Below the pieces are notes generated by a model, which was not told the origin of the DNA, searched no databases, and was given only the letters and a program-made list of their open reading frames with translations. The position numbers were made by a program, and so were the translations under genes. A stretch of DNA of 64,000 bases from Streptomyces sp. NBC_01298 (lineage in GTDB: Bacteria > Actinomycetota > Actinomycetes > Streptomycetales > Streptomycetaceae): contig NZ_CP108414.1 of NCBI RefSeq assembly GCF_035978755.1, forward strand, positions 248,001-312,000. Direction: 5' to 3'. This document shows, piece after piece, positions 40,196 through 48,141 of the stretch. Each line of letters opens with the position of its first letter. Positions within the stretch are counted from its first letter, which is position 1.

Positions 40196-40927
40196 TCAGG
40201 CCGAGGCGTTCCAGGCCGTCGTCAGCCCGTCCAGCCACGCGGGCGGCAGCTCCGCCGCGTCCCACTCCTCCCGCAGGGCCTGCGGCTCGGCGGCGAGGCG
40301 TTCGAGCACGGCGATGCTCGTGGCGGAGTGCACGAGCGAGAAGCGGCCGTGCACCGTGATGGCACTGCCCGCTCCGAACGTCGTGAACAGCCGCCCCAGC
40401 CGGGTCCGGTGGGCGTCGGTGAACTCCGTCAGCCGCCCGGCGTAGCGGGCCCGCAGCCTCGGGCTCATCGTGGCGAGGACGGCGGTGAGCACTTCCTCGG
40501 TGGCCTCCGGATCCAGTTCCGAGACCTCGGCGAAGGACAGGTACAGGGGCGTGAGGGCCACCTGCGTCCGCTCCACCTCCATGCGCCTGGCCCGCGGGCG
40601 GTGTCCGGCCGCGTCCTGTTCCCCGTCCGGGCTCACCACCCGGAGCAGGGTCCGCTCGGTGACCTCGCCCAGCTCGGCCAGGAGGTCTCCGGCTCCGTCG
40701 AGCCATCCCGACTCGTACGGCTCGCCCTTGTCCCCCGGCGCGCTCCGGTCCCGGCCGCTCAGTTCCTCGTACGCGAGCGCCAGCGCGCCCGCTTCCAGCA
40801 GGCCGATCAGTTCGCTCGCGTCACCGGAAGGGACCCCTGCTCGTGCGAGGAGTCGCAGGAGCGTCGTCCTCGCGTTGTCGACACTGACCTCGTCCGGCCA
40901 CTGCCGTCCCTCGTCGGCCCCGCTCAT
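40196..40927 (-). CDS. Hypothetical helical protein, 243 aa
   Basis: ATG at 40927 chosen for the GGAG 8 bases upstream; an in-frame upstream start at 40951 is possible. The protein is acidic and helical, with DNARTTLLRLLARAGVPSGDASELIGLLEAGALALAYEELSG at the start and RLAAEPQALREEWDAAELPPAWLDGLTTAWNAS at the end. No signal peptide, membrane helix or catalytic motif. Not recognised. It is preceded by a 233-bp gap and followed by a repeat-containing gap, so it seems to be a single-gene unit. Confidence 0.65.
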   Translation of the reverse strand: MSGADEGRQWPDEVSVDNARTTLLRLLARAGVPSGDASELIGLLEAGALALAYEELSGRDRSAPGDKGEPYESGWLDGAGDLLAELGEVTERTLLRVVSPDGEQDAAGHRPRARRMEVERTQVALTPLYLSFAEVSELDPEATEEVLTAVLATMSPRLRARYAGRLTEFTDAHRTRLGRLFTTFGAGSAITVHGRFSLVHSATSIAVLERLAAEPQALREEWDAAELPPAWLDGLTTAWNASA

Positions 40928-41184
40928 CAGTTCGTCTCCGTTCTCGGCCACCGCACCGCCCAGCGCCTCATTGTGACCGAGAGCCGCCGGGGGAAGCCGG
41001 ACCCAGAGGCCCCCGGTTCATCCCCGCGGCTTCGGGAACTGGCTTCCTGAGCTGGGACTCTATGCGGCGGCGTGCTGTTGTCGAGCACTTTCCCCGCATC
41101 CGGCAATCTACCCATAACCCGCGCCGCGCCGCGGCGCCGCCTCCACGCCCCGGCCGTACGGGAGCCCTTAACCCAGGGGCCCCC

Positions 41185-41841
41185 TCACGCCTCCCGTACG
41201 TACGCCCCCGCGCGCGCGGCCGCCACCACCGCGGCCGCCGAGCGGTCGGCATGGGCCTCGTCGAGCGGGAGGGTCGTGGTCAGGAGGCGGTAGTAGAGGG
41301 GGGCGGACACCGCGCGGACCACCTCGTGCGGGTCGGTCCCCCCGGGCAGTTCTCCGCGGACCACGGCCTCCCCGACGCACGGAGCCCACTCCTCGACGCG
41401 CACGGCGTAGAACCCGTGCAGCGATTCGGCCGCCTTCGGGTCGTACGTGGCGGCCGCGATCACCGCCTTGAACAGGGCTCCTTGCCGGGGGTCGGCCAGG
41501 GTGCGGCACACCAGCCGGGCGTTGGCCGTCAGGTCCCCGAGGAGCGAACCCGTCCTCGCCCGCGGAACGGACTGCTGCGCCATGTCCGCGAGCAGGTCCG
41601 CCACGAGGCCGGCGACGGTGCCCCAGCGGCGGTAGACGGTGGTCTTGCCGACGTCCGCGCGGCGCGCGACGTCGGCGAGGTCCAGGTGCGCGAAACCCCG
41701 CTCGGCCAGGACGTCCTCGGCGGCCCGGAGCACGGCCTCCCGCACGCGCGCCGTACGGCCTCCGGGCCGCGCGCTCCCCGGCCCGGCCGCCGGGGCGGCC
41801 GGGCCCTCCACCCTGTCCGGTCCGGCGTCGGTGAACTCCAT
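41185..41841 (-). CDS. TetR-family repressor divergent from aldo/keto reductase
   Basis: 218 aa, ATG at 41841. N-terminal helix-turn-helix (about 33-80): VREAVLRAAEDVLAERGFAHLDLADVARRADVGKTTVYRRWG. C-terminal ligand/dimer domain with TetR_C-type spacing. It is divergent from the aldo/keto reductase at 41947. Two 23-bp operator-like repeats lie in the gap, one directly covering this gene's ribosome site, so it likely represses itself and the reductase until a ligand, perhaps a reductase substrate, binds. Confidence 0.92.
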   Translation of the reverse strand: MEFTDAGPDRVEGPAAPAAGPGSARPGGRTARVREAVLRAAEDVLAERGFAHLDLADVARRADVGKTTVYRRWGTVAGLVADLLADMAQQSVPRARTGSLLGDLTANARLVCRTLADPRQGALFKAVIAAATYDPKAAESLHGFYAVRVEEWAPCVGEAVVRGELPGGTDPHEVVRAVSAPLYYRLLTTTLPLDEAHADRSAAAVVAAARAGAYVREA

Positions 41842-41916
41842 AACGGGACTCCAGTTCCATTAGCTGCCAGGACTTGATACGCTCGGGCCATCTTAACGGA
41901 ACCGCAGACCCATTAG
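41841..41916. promoter_or_regulatory. Two 23-bp TetR operator repeats, 53 bp apart
   Basis: The 23-mers at 41841-41863 and 41894-41916 agree at 18 positions; both are imperfect dyads with TAACGG at one end and CCATTA near the other (the complement of TAATGG). The 53-bp spacing is about five helical turns. One copy overlaps the repressor's ribosome site, the other lies 30 bp before the reductase ATG. Confidence 0.7.
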
Positions 41917-41946
41917 ATGGATGCGCGGGCGATGAGAGGATGCGTC

Positions 41947-42981
41947 ATGGAGTACAGGCGGCTGGGTGCGTCCGGGCTTCTGGTCCCGGAACTGAGCTTC
42001 GGAGCGGGCACCTTCGGCGGGCAGGGGCCGCTCTTCGGCGCCTGGGGCGACACCGGCGTACAGCAGGCGCGCCGCCTCGTGGACATCTGCGTCGATGCCG
42101 GGGTCACGATGTTCGACACCGCCGACGTCTACTCCGCCGGCGCCTCGGAGGAGGTCCTGGGGGCCGCCCTCAAGGGGCGCCGGGACCAGGTGCTCATCTC
42201 CACCAAGGCAGGCCTCCCCACGAGCGACGGCCCCGGCGGGGCGGGGACCTCCCGGGCCCGCCTGATCACGTCCGTCGACGACGCCCTGCGCCGCCTGGAC
42301 ACCGACTACATCGACCTGTTCCAGCTGCACGCCTTCGACGCCGGCACCCCCGTCGAGGAGGTGCTGTCCACCCTGGACGACCTGGTCCGGGCGGGGAAGA
42401 TCCGTTACACCGGCATCTCGAACTTCTCCGGCTGGCAGGCGATGAAGTCCCTCGCCGCGGCCGACCGGCACGGCCGCCCGCGTTACGTCGCCCACCAGGT
42501 CCACTACTCCCTCGTCGGCCGCGACTACGAATGGGAACTCCTGCCCCTGGCACTCGACCAGGGCCTGGGCGCGATCGTCTGGAGCCCGCTCGGCTGGGGC
42601 CGGCTCACGGGCAGGATCCGCCGCGGCGTGCCGCTGCCCGCCGGCAGCAGGCTGCACGAGACCGCCGACTACGGCCCGCCGGTCGAGGACGAGTACCTCT
42701 ACCGCGTGATCGACGCCCTGGACGAGATCGCCGGGGAGACGGGCCGGGCGGTCCCCCAGATCGCCCTGCGGTGGCTGCTCCAGCGGCCGACCGTGTCCTC
42801 CGTCATCATCGGCGCCCGCAACGAGGAGCAGCTGCGCCAGAACCTCGGCGCCGTGGGCTGGACGCTCACCCCGGAGCAGATGGCGAAGCTCGACGCGGCG
42901 AGCAGCCGGACGGCCCCCTATCCCTACTTCCCGTACCACCGGCAGGAGGGCTTCGCCCGCCTCAACCCCCCGGCGGTCTGA
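41947..42981 (+). CDS. Aldo/keto reductase, Kv-beta/YajO-like
   Basis: 344 aa, ATG at 41947 with GAGAGG upstream. Catalytic tetrad of the family: Asp57, Tyr62 (DTADVYSAG), Lys87 (LISTKAG), His128 (FQLHAFD). NADPH-binding end with SSVIIGARNEEQLRQNLGAVGW. The family reduces aldehydes and ketones with NADPH in the cytosol. Placement opposite a TetR repressor suggests induction by a toxic carbonyl compound. The substrate is unknown. Confidence 0.93.
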   Translation: MEYRRLGASGLLVPELSFGAGTFGGQGPLFGAWGDTGVQQARRLVDICVDAGVTMFDTADVYSAGASEEVLGAALKGRRDQVLISTKAGLPTSDGPGGAGTSRARLITSVDDALRRLDTDYIDLFQLHAFDAGTPVEEVLSTLDDLVRAGKIRYTGISNFSGWQAMKSLAAADRHGRPRYVAHQVHYSLVGRDYEWELLPLALDQGLGAIVWSPLGWGRLTGRIRRGVPLPAGSRLHETADYGPPVEDEYLYRVIDALDEIAGETGRAVPQIALRWLLQRPTVSSVIIGARNEEQLRQNLGAVGWTLTPEQMAKLDAASSRTAPYPYFPYHRQEGFARLNPPAV

Positions 42982-42994
42982 GCCCTCAGGACCC

Positions 42995-43255
42995 TCAGCC
43001 CAGCCACAGGACGTTCAGCACGGACAGGCGGTGCAGGGGCCGGTTGATCCAGTAGGTGAGCGAGGTCCGGCCGACGGAGGCCAGGCGTACGTCCTGCCCC
43101 TCGGGGTCGTCGGGGTCCCACTGCGGGAATCCCCAGGGATCGGCCGCGGCGGCGTCCAGGACGTCCCAGACCACGTCCTCGGCGTGCTCGGGGAGGGTGT
43201 CGAGAACCTTCGCGGCCGGCCCGGAGAAGCGGATCGCGTACGGCTGTCCGGTCAC
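42995..43255 (-). CDS. RelE/ParE-like toxin candidate
   Basis: 86 aa. GTG at 43255 overlaps the stop of the preceding gene (GTGA, 43252-43255), so the pair is coupled. The sequence YAIRFSGPAAKVLDTLPEHAEDVVWDVLDAAAADPWGFPQWDPDDPEGQDVRLASVGRTSLTYWINRPLHRLSVLNVLWLG has the RelE/ParE pattern: a first strand, two helices, then strands with R.A.VG...+.Y.+ and a final L.VL.+ strand. RelE toxins cut mRNA on the ribosome; ParE toxins block gyrase. Key catalytic residues cannot be fixed by eye. Second gene of the pair, after a DUF6247-like protein. Confidence 0.7.
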   Translation of the reverse strand: MTGQPYAIRFSGPAAKVLDTLPEHAEDVVWDVLDAAAADPWGFPQWDPDDPEGQDVRLASVGRTSLTYWINRPLHRLSVLNVLWLG

Positions 43256-43557
43256 CGGCGCCTGCTCCGCAGCTCGGCCGCCTCCACGAAGGCGCCGTCG
43301 TCGTGGCCGGACGCGACGAACGCGTCGACCGCGGGGGCGGAGGCGAGGCGGGCCTGCCAGACCTGGAGGGTCTCGTACAGCGCGGCCAGGGAGAACGTGC
43401 GGCGGGACTCCTCCAGGGCGGCGGTCCACTCCCGCTCGAAGGCCGGTACCCACTGCGGGGCACGCCGGTCGTCGCGCAGCCGGTCGAGGAGTTCGGCCGG
43501 GGCTCCCGGCGCGGGGGCGTACGGCGTGACGGTGGCGTGGTCGGGCTGCGCGCTCAT
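43252..43557 (-). CDS. DUF6247-like antitoxin candidate
   Basis: 101 aa, first gene of the two-gene unit. Pro-rich N-terminus (VTPYAPAPGAPAELLDRL), then LRDDRRAPQWVPAFEREWTAALEESRRTFSLAALYETLQVWQARLASAPAVDAFVAS. By memory this is the DUF6247 family, often placed ahead of a RelE-like gene in Streptomyces. Helical and acidic/basic mixed, with no standard antitoxin DNA-binding fold seen. A dyad CGTACC-n5-GGTACG just upstream (43579-43595) fits autoregulation. Confidence 0.7.
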   Translation of the reverse strand: MSAQPDHATVTPYAPAPGAPAELLDRLRDDRRAPQWVPAFEREWTAALEESRRTFSLAALYETLQVWQARLASAPAVDAFVASGHDDGAFVEAAELRSRRR

Positions 43558-43578
43558 CGGCTGGTCCTCCCGGCGGGT

Positions 43579-43595
43579 CGTACCCCCACGGTACG
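43579..43595. promoter_or_regulatory. Candidate operator of the toxin-antitoxin pair
   Basis: CGTACC-CCCAC-GGTACG, a perfect dyad with 6-bp arms, 22 bp upstream of the antitoxin-like start. Toxin-antitoxin units usually bind such sites to control themselves. Inference. Confidence 0.45.
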
Positions 43596-43621
43596 CGCGC
43601 GGGAGGGCGCGTGACGGCTGC

Positions 43622-44248
43622 TCACGGCGAGCCGTTCGCCGGCACCAGGAACGCCGCCACCGCGGCCCTGGTGAGGGTCCGGTAGCGGCGCTCCGCGGTC
43701 CGGGCCGGGAAGTGCCCCGCGAGTTCCAGGGTGATCGAGCCGTGGGCGGCGGCCCAGATGACGTCCGTGACCTCCTCCACGTCCACGTCCGGCCGGAAGA
43801 CTCCGCTCTCCGCGCAGGCGCGTACGGCTTCGCGGAGGACTTCCAGGCTGGCGGCGGCGACCGCGCGGGCCTCGGGGGTGGGGGTGAAACCGGGGATGAG
43901 GCCGGCGAACATCACCTGGTAGAGGTTGCGTTCGGTGAGGGCGTTCTCGCGGTAGGCCCGGCCCAGGGCGGCCAGGTGCGCGGCCGCGTCCGCGGACGGC
44001 GGGACGGCCTCCAGGCCGCGGCGCAGCCGGTCGAAGCCTTCCTGGTACAGGGCTGCGGCGATGCCGTCCTTCGCGCCGAAGTGGCGGTAGAGGACCGTGG
44101 TCGAGCAGCCGGCCGCGGTGGCGATGCGGCGCATGGTCAGGGCGGCCGGGCCCTCCGCGGCGAGGAGTTGCGCGGCCAGGTCGAGGAGGGCCGCGCGCAG
44201 GGCCTCCTGGCCTTCGAGCTGGGCGCGGGCGAAGAGGCCGCCGCTCAT
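43622..44248 (-). CDS. TetR-family repressor, second gene of thioredoxin-fold operon
   Basis: 208 aa; ATG at 44248 overlaps the stop of the thioredoxin-fold gene (ATGA). N-terminal helix-turn-helix (about 15-60): EALRAALLDLAAQLLAAEGPAALTMRRIATAAGCSTTVLYRHFGAKDGI. C-terminal TetR_C domain with YRENALTERNLYQVMFAGLIPGFTPTPEARA. Being downstream in the same operon suggests it controls that operon, perhaps through the ATAAC-AGC-GTTAT dyad at 45341-45353. Confidence 0.9.
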   Translation of the reverse strand: MSGGLFARAQLEGQEALRAALLDLAAQLLAAEGPAALTMRRIATAAGCSTTVLYRHFGAKDGIAAALYQEGFDRLRRGLEAVPPSADAAAHLAALGRAYRENALTERNLYQVMFAGLIPGFTPTPEARAVAAASLEVLREAVRACAESGVFRPDVDVEEVTDVIWAAAHGSITLELAGHFPARTAERRYRTLTRAAVAAFLVPANGSP

Positions 44249-45297
44249 GCCCGCTGCCAGTCGCCGAGGGGGCGGTAGATCGGGATGCCCGCTTCGGTGA
44301 GGGCGGTGCGCTTGGCGAAGTACTCGTCGCCCATCGGGTCCGTGCCGCGCAGCGGCATGGTTCCGCGCCAGATCGTCAGGTCCTCGGGGGCGAGGTGCTC
44401 GGCCCGGGCGAAGTGCCGTTCGGCGTCGGCCGTTCGGCCTGCCCGGTGGAGCCAGAGGGCCAGGGCCGCTTCGGTACGGGCCGACTGCTGGGTCGCCGTG
44501 GCGCGGCGGGTGTGGCGGGTGACGTCCTCCTCGGACAGGCCGCTGTCGCCGGTCAGGACCCAACGGTCCAGTGCGGCCAGCGCCGCGCCCGAGTCCAGAC
44601 CCGACAGTTCGCGGAACAGGTCCGTCGCGAACTGCGTGTCGTTGGGTCGGGCGACCTTGCCCTTCTCGTCGATCCACAGGACGGTCGGGACGTTCAGGAC
44701 GTCGTAGAGGTCGGCCACGAAGCCGTCGGTGTCGATGAGCGCGGGGTGGGTGACGGCGGCCTCGGCGATCCACGGCGCGGCGTCGGCGACGCGGCGGTCC
44801 ACCGCGACGCTGAGGACGCTGAAGCCGTGGGCGGCGAGTGCGGCGTGGCGGCGCTCCCACTCGGGGAGGTCGTAGCGGCAGCCGCACCACGAGCCCCAGA
44901 AGACCAGGGCGACCTTGCGGCCGCGCAGCTCGCTCAGCGAGTGCGGCACGCCGTCGGCGTCGGGGAGGGTGAAGTCGGGGGCGGTGGCACCGGCCAGGGC
45001 CTGGGAGCGTTCCCGCGCGGAGACTCCGAGGGCGATCACTCCGGTGTCGGTCGCGACCGGGCGGTCGAGGATCCCGGCGAACGCCACGGGGTCGAGCAGC
45101 CCCTCGTGTTCGGCCCGGGCGGCGGCCGAGGCGGGTACGCAGAGGTCGCCCCGGCACCAGCCGTGCGGTTTGCGGACCCAGCCGAGAGCCCGTTCGGCTT
45201 CCTCCGCGGTCAGCAGGACGCGGCCCGCCGGGCCCTCGTCCGCGGCCACGACGGTTTCCCTGCCATCGTCCAGGATCGTGACGTGCGTGCCGTTCAT
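44245..45297 (-). CDS. Thioredoxin-fold protein with CxC redox site
   Basis: 350 aa, ATG at 45297. Residues about 104-225 are an AhpC/TlpA/ResA-type thioredoxin fold: APDFTLPDADGVPHSLSELRGRKVALVFWGSWCGCRYDLPEW, cis-Pro in VLNVPTVLWIDEKG. The active site reads W-C138-G-C140-R instead of the usual WCxxC, so the spacing is CxC. The N-terminus has another pair in GWCRGDLCVP (48, 53). The C-terminal about 100 residues are TPR-like helices (TEAALALWLHRAGRTADAERHFARAEHLAPEDL). No signal peptide, so it is cytosolic. It is coupled to a TetR gene. Function may be redox sensing or repair. Confidence 0.85.
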   Translation of the reverse strand: MNGTHVTILDDGRETVVAADEGPAGRVLLTAEEAERALGWVRKPHGWCRGDLCVPASAAARAEHEGLLDPVAFAGILDRPVATDTGVIALGVSARERSQALAGATAPDFTLPDADGVPHSLSELRGRKVALVFWGSWCGCRYDLPEWERRHAALAAHGFSVLSVAVDRRVADAAPWIAEAAVTHPALIDTDGFVADLYDVLNVPTVLWIDEKGKVARPNDTQFATDLFRELSGLDSGAALAALDRWVLTGDSGLSEEDVTRHTRRATATQQSARTEAALALWLHRAGRTADAERHFARAEHLAPEDLTIWRGTMPLRGTDPMGDEYFAKRTALTEAGIPIYRPLGDWQRA

Positions 45298-45340
45298 GAC
45301 AACCCCCGGTGCGCTCGTGCGGAAACTGCGTATTGCAAAA

Positions 45341-45353
45341 ATAACAGCGTTAT
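45341..45353. promoter_or_regulatory. Candidate TetR operator upstream of thioredoxin-fold operon
   Basis: ATAAC-AGC-GTTAT, perfect dyad in an AT-rich spot 44 bp before the thioredoxin-fold ATG and 55 bp before the divergent sirtuin ATG. The likely binder is the TetR protein encoded in the operon. Confidence 0.55.
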
Positions 45354-45407
45354 CACCTGCCTGGCAACCCGCCTGCCGAGGGGTGAGGACATCGGTACGC
45401 TGGCGGC

Positions 45408-46325
45408 ATGCGTACGCGCCCCACCTTGAGCTGGACCCCGACCGCGGACCTGCCGCCCGGCACCACGGACCCGGGGCCGGTCGCCGACGCGCTGCGGGCC
45501 GGCGGGGTGCTGGTGCTCAGCGGGGCCGGGATGTCCACGGAGTCGGGCATCCCCGACTACCGGGGCGAGCGGGGCAGCCTGCGCCGGCACACGCCCATGA
45601 CCTACCAGGAGTTCACCGGCGGGGAACCGGCCCGGCGGCGCTACTGGGCACGCAGCCACCTCGGCTGGCGCACGTTCGGGCGCGCCGCGCCCAATGCCGG
45701 GCACCGGGCCGTCGCGGCGTTCGCGCGGTCCGGGATGCTCGCCGGCGTGATCACCCAGAACGTGGACGGCCTGCACCAGGCCGCGGGCAGCGAGGGGGTG
45801 GTGGAGCTCCACGGAAGCCTGGGCCGGGTCGTCTGCCTCTCCTGCGGGGACCTCAGCCCGCGCCGGGAGCTCGCCCGGCGGCTGGAGGAGGCGAACGCGG
45901 GCTTCGCGCCGACGCCCGCCGCGCTGAACCCGGACGGTGACGCCGACCTCACCGACGCGCAGGTCGTGGACTTCCGCCCGGTCCCCTGCGCGATCTGCGG
46001 CGGCATCCTCAAGCCGGACGTGGTGTTCTTCGGCGAGAACGTCCCGCCGCGGCGCGTCGAGCACTGCCGGGAACTGGTCGACGCGGCGACCTCGCTGCTG
46101 GTCCTGGGCTCCTCGCTGACGGTGATGTCCGGGCTCCGGTTCGTCCGCCAGGCGGCCCGGGCGGGCAAGCCCGTACTGATCGTCAACCGGGACCCGACCC
46201 GCGGCGACCGCGACGCCGCCGCGCGGATCGCCCTCCCCCTGGGAACGACCCTCACCGCCCTGGCCGGCGGGCTGGGCGTCCCCCTCGACGAGCGGACGAG
46301 CGGGCCGCGCACCACTGAGGGGTGA
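45408..46325 (+). CDS. Sir2-family NAD-dependent protein deacylase
   Basis: 305 aa. NAD motifs GAGMSTESGIPDYR (39-52), TQNVDGLH (117-123), catalytic His135 in VELHGSL, zinc cysteines 143/146 (CLSC) and 194/197 (CAIC), then GGILKPDVVFFGENVP and LGSSLTVMSG. Complete and of class II/SIRT4-like length. Removes acyl groups from lysines using NAD+. In Streptomyces such enzymes regulate acyl-CoA synthetases. Divergent from the thioredoxin-fold operon; the protein is cytosolic. Confidence 0.95.
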   Translation: MRTRPTLSWTPTADLPPGTTDPGPVADALRAGGVLVLSGAGMSTESGIPDYRGERGSLRRHTPMTYQEFTGGEPARRRYWARSHLGWRTFGRAAPNAGHRAVAAFARSGMLAGVITQNVDGLHQAAGSEGVVELHGSLGRVVCLSCGDLSPRRELARRLEEANAGFAPTPAALNPDGDADLTDAQVVDFRPVPCAICGGILKPDVVFFGENVPPRRVEHCRELVDAATSLLVLGSSLTVMSGLRFVRQAARAGKPVLIVNRDPTRGDRDAAARIALPLGTTLTALAGGLGVPLDERTSGPRTTEG

Positions 46326-46407
46326 CCCCTCGCCCACATGTGCCCGTGGAGGAGGGGGCGCGCCCCCGCCTAGAGTTACGCGCTGTCCGCTACGAGGGAG
46401 GCCCGTC

Positions 46408-46947
46408 ATGGCCAGCGCGTTTCAGGAGCAGAAGCTCAGGGGGATGTTCGCCGCGTTCGACGCGGACGGTGACGGCTATCTGCGCGAGCGGGACTTCGCG
46501 GCGCTCGTCGACCGCTGGAGCCGGCTCCCGGGAGTGGGCCCCGGGACGGAGCTGCGCGCACGCGTCGAGGCACTGCTGATGGGCTGGTGGGCGGCGCTGC
46601 TCGAAGCGGGCGACGCGAACGGGGACGGCGCGGTCGACATGGGCGAGCTGCTCTCCCTCGTCGACAGGCTGCCCGCGATGGTCGCGGAGGTCACCGCGAC
46701 CGCCGACACCGTGTTCGCCGCCGTGGACTCCAACGGCGACGGCCGCATCTCGCCGGAGGAACACCACCGGCTCGTCGAGACCTGGAACGGGCAGCCCGTG
46801 GACATGACGGGCGTCTTCGAACTGCTCGACCTGAACGGCGACGGGCACCTCAGCCGCGAGGAATTCGCGCTGCTGTGGCGCCAGTTCTGGATGAGCGACG
46901 ACCCGGCGGAACCGGGCAACTGGCTCTGCGGCCGGTTCGCGCACTAG
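46408..46947 (+). CDS. EF-hand calcium-binding protein (calerythrin/CabD-like)
   Basis: 179 aa, ATG with GAGGGAGG upstream. Four EF-hand loops: DADGDGYLRERD (18-29, with Asp instead of Glu at position 12), DANGDGAVDMGE (69-80), DSNGDGRISPEE (107-118), DLNGDGHLSREE (141-152). This is the sarcoplasmic-calcium-binding-like fold of Streptomyces CabD and calerythrin, thought to buffer or sense Ca2+ in the cytosol. The first loop may bind weakly. It is alone and convergent with the DUF2236 gene. Confidence 0.95.
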   Translation: MASAFQEQKLRGMFAAFDADGDGYLRERDFAALVDRWSRLPGVGPGTELRARVEALLMGWWAALLEAGDANGDGAVDMGELLSLVDRLPAMVAEVTATADTVFAAVDSNGDGRISPEEHHRLVETWNGQPVDMTGVFELLDLNGDGHLSREEFALLWRQFWMSDDPAEPGNWLCGRFAH

Positions 46948-46982
46948 GTCGTCTCTTTCGAATCTTTTCGGATCCCGCCGCG

Positions 46983-48044
46983 TCAGGCCAGCGGGCCGAG
47001 CACCTCCTGGGATTCGATGAGTCCCTGCTCGCTCGGGGGCTTCCCGTCGCCGAAGACCCGTACCGCCTGGCGCGCCCTGAACTCGGCGTGCGCCTCGGCG
47101 GGCTTCGCGTAGCCGTATCGGGTACGGGCCTGCTCGGGGGTGAGGACCTCCTCGACGCGGGGCGGGACGCCCAGCTTGACGGGAGCGACCACCGTGACCG
47201 TGGAGGGGGAGAGCATCCCCAGCAGGAACAGTTCGACGCGGGGGCTGAGGTGGGCGAGCGCGAAGGAGGCCCGCATCACCGGGACCACGAGCACGTCCAG
47301 GACGCGCGACTGCCGGATCTGCGCCATCTCCCGCATCCAGCGGGGCATGGTGGCGATGGTCGCGATCCGGTGCGTCCTCGCCACGACCGTCCGCGCCGGC
47401 TTCATCCACCACTGGGTCGGCGGCAGGACGAGGTCGGTGTTCAGGAGGTGGTTCATGGCCTGCCGGGCGATCGGGCTGGCCTCCAGCCGCGGGCGCATGC
47501 TCTCGAAGTACGCCCGGATTCCCGCGCGGTCGCGCGGGACGTCGTCGGGCGAGCAGGTCTGGAACTCCGCGGCGAGGGCGCAGGACTCCCAGTACTCCTT
47601 CTCCTCCTCGGCGGTGAGCTTGCCGGGCCCGTACTTCTCGTAGGCGTAGAGGATCGAGTGCCAGCCGGTGAGCTGTATCCACAGCTGCGAGGCGGGGTCG
47701 TTGGCGTCGTAGGTGCCCTCGCCGTAGGGCAGGTGACCGATGGCCTTCGAGTGGACCTTGACCAGGACGTCGGCCGCCTTGCACACCTGGTCCGAGCCGG
47801 CGAAGGCCACCATGGCGAAGTAGCGCAGGGTGCGGTCGTAGCGGGTGCGCGTGCGGTCGTAGATGCCCTGGGTGCCGTGGACCGCGGCCACCAGCGGCGG
47901 GTCGAGCTCCTCCACGACCACGGAGCGCTGGAAGCCCACCGTGGGCGCCGTCGGGTAGCTCCACACCTTCCAGACCACCGAGCCGGGACCGAAGAACCCG
48001 TAGTCCGCGTGCGGTTCGACCTCTTTGCCGTGCAGTCGGGCCAT
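46983..48044 (-). CDS. DUF2236 / MpaB-type oxygenase family protein, second copy
   Basis: 353 aa, ATG at 48044 with GAGGAGCGG upstream. Features: DYGFFGPGSVVWKVWSYPTAPTVGFQRSVVVEELDPPLVAAVHG, RYDRTLRYFAMVAFAGSDQVCKAADVLVKVHSKAIG, ASQLWIQLTGWHSILYAYEKYG. It belongs to the helical heme-oxygenase-like MpaB family but is a different subgroup from the 18771-19673 protein. No signal peptide. It is divergent from a TetR gene across twin palindromes, a common arrangement for this family. Substrate unknown. Confidence 0.87.
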   Translation of the reverse strand: MARLHGKEVEPHADYGFFGPGSVVWKVWSYPTAPTVGFQRSVVVEELDPPLVAAVHGTQGIYDRTRTRYDRTLRYFAMVAFAGSDQVCKAADVLVKVHSKAIGHLPYGEGTYDANDPASQLWIQLTGWHSILYAYEKYGPGKLTAEEEKEYWESCALAAEFQTCSPDDVPRDRAGIRAYFESMRPRLEASPIARQAMNHLLNTDLVLPPTQWWMKPARTVVARTHRIATIATMPRWMREMAQIRQSRVLDVLVVPVMRASFALAHLSPRVELFLLGMLSPSTVTVVAPVKLGVPPRVEEVLTPEQARTRYGYAKPAEAHAEFRARQAVRVFGDGKPPSEQGLIESQEVLGPLA

Positions 48045-48092
48045 CGGGCCGCTCCTCGTGTTCCCGGCAGCGGGTGCGTACCGCTCCCTCAA

Positions 48093-48131
48093 TAAGACAG
48101 GACTGTCTTAAATTAAGACACGACTGTCGTA
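48093..48131. promoter_or_regulatory. Twin palindromic TetR operators
   Basis: TAAGACAG-GA-CTGTCTTA (48093-48110) is a perfect dyad with 8-bp arms. A second, slightly decayed copy TAAGACACGACTGTCGTA lies at 48114-48131, 21 bp (two helical turns) further. The overlap between them, GTCTTAA-A-TTAAGAC, is also symmetric. Both are between the DUF2236 gene and the TetR gene, and the second ends 10 bp before the TetR GTG. Confidence 0.8.
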
Positions 48132-48141
48132 AGATGCCAAG

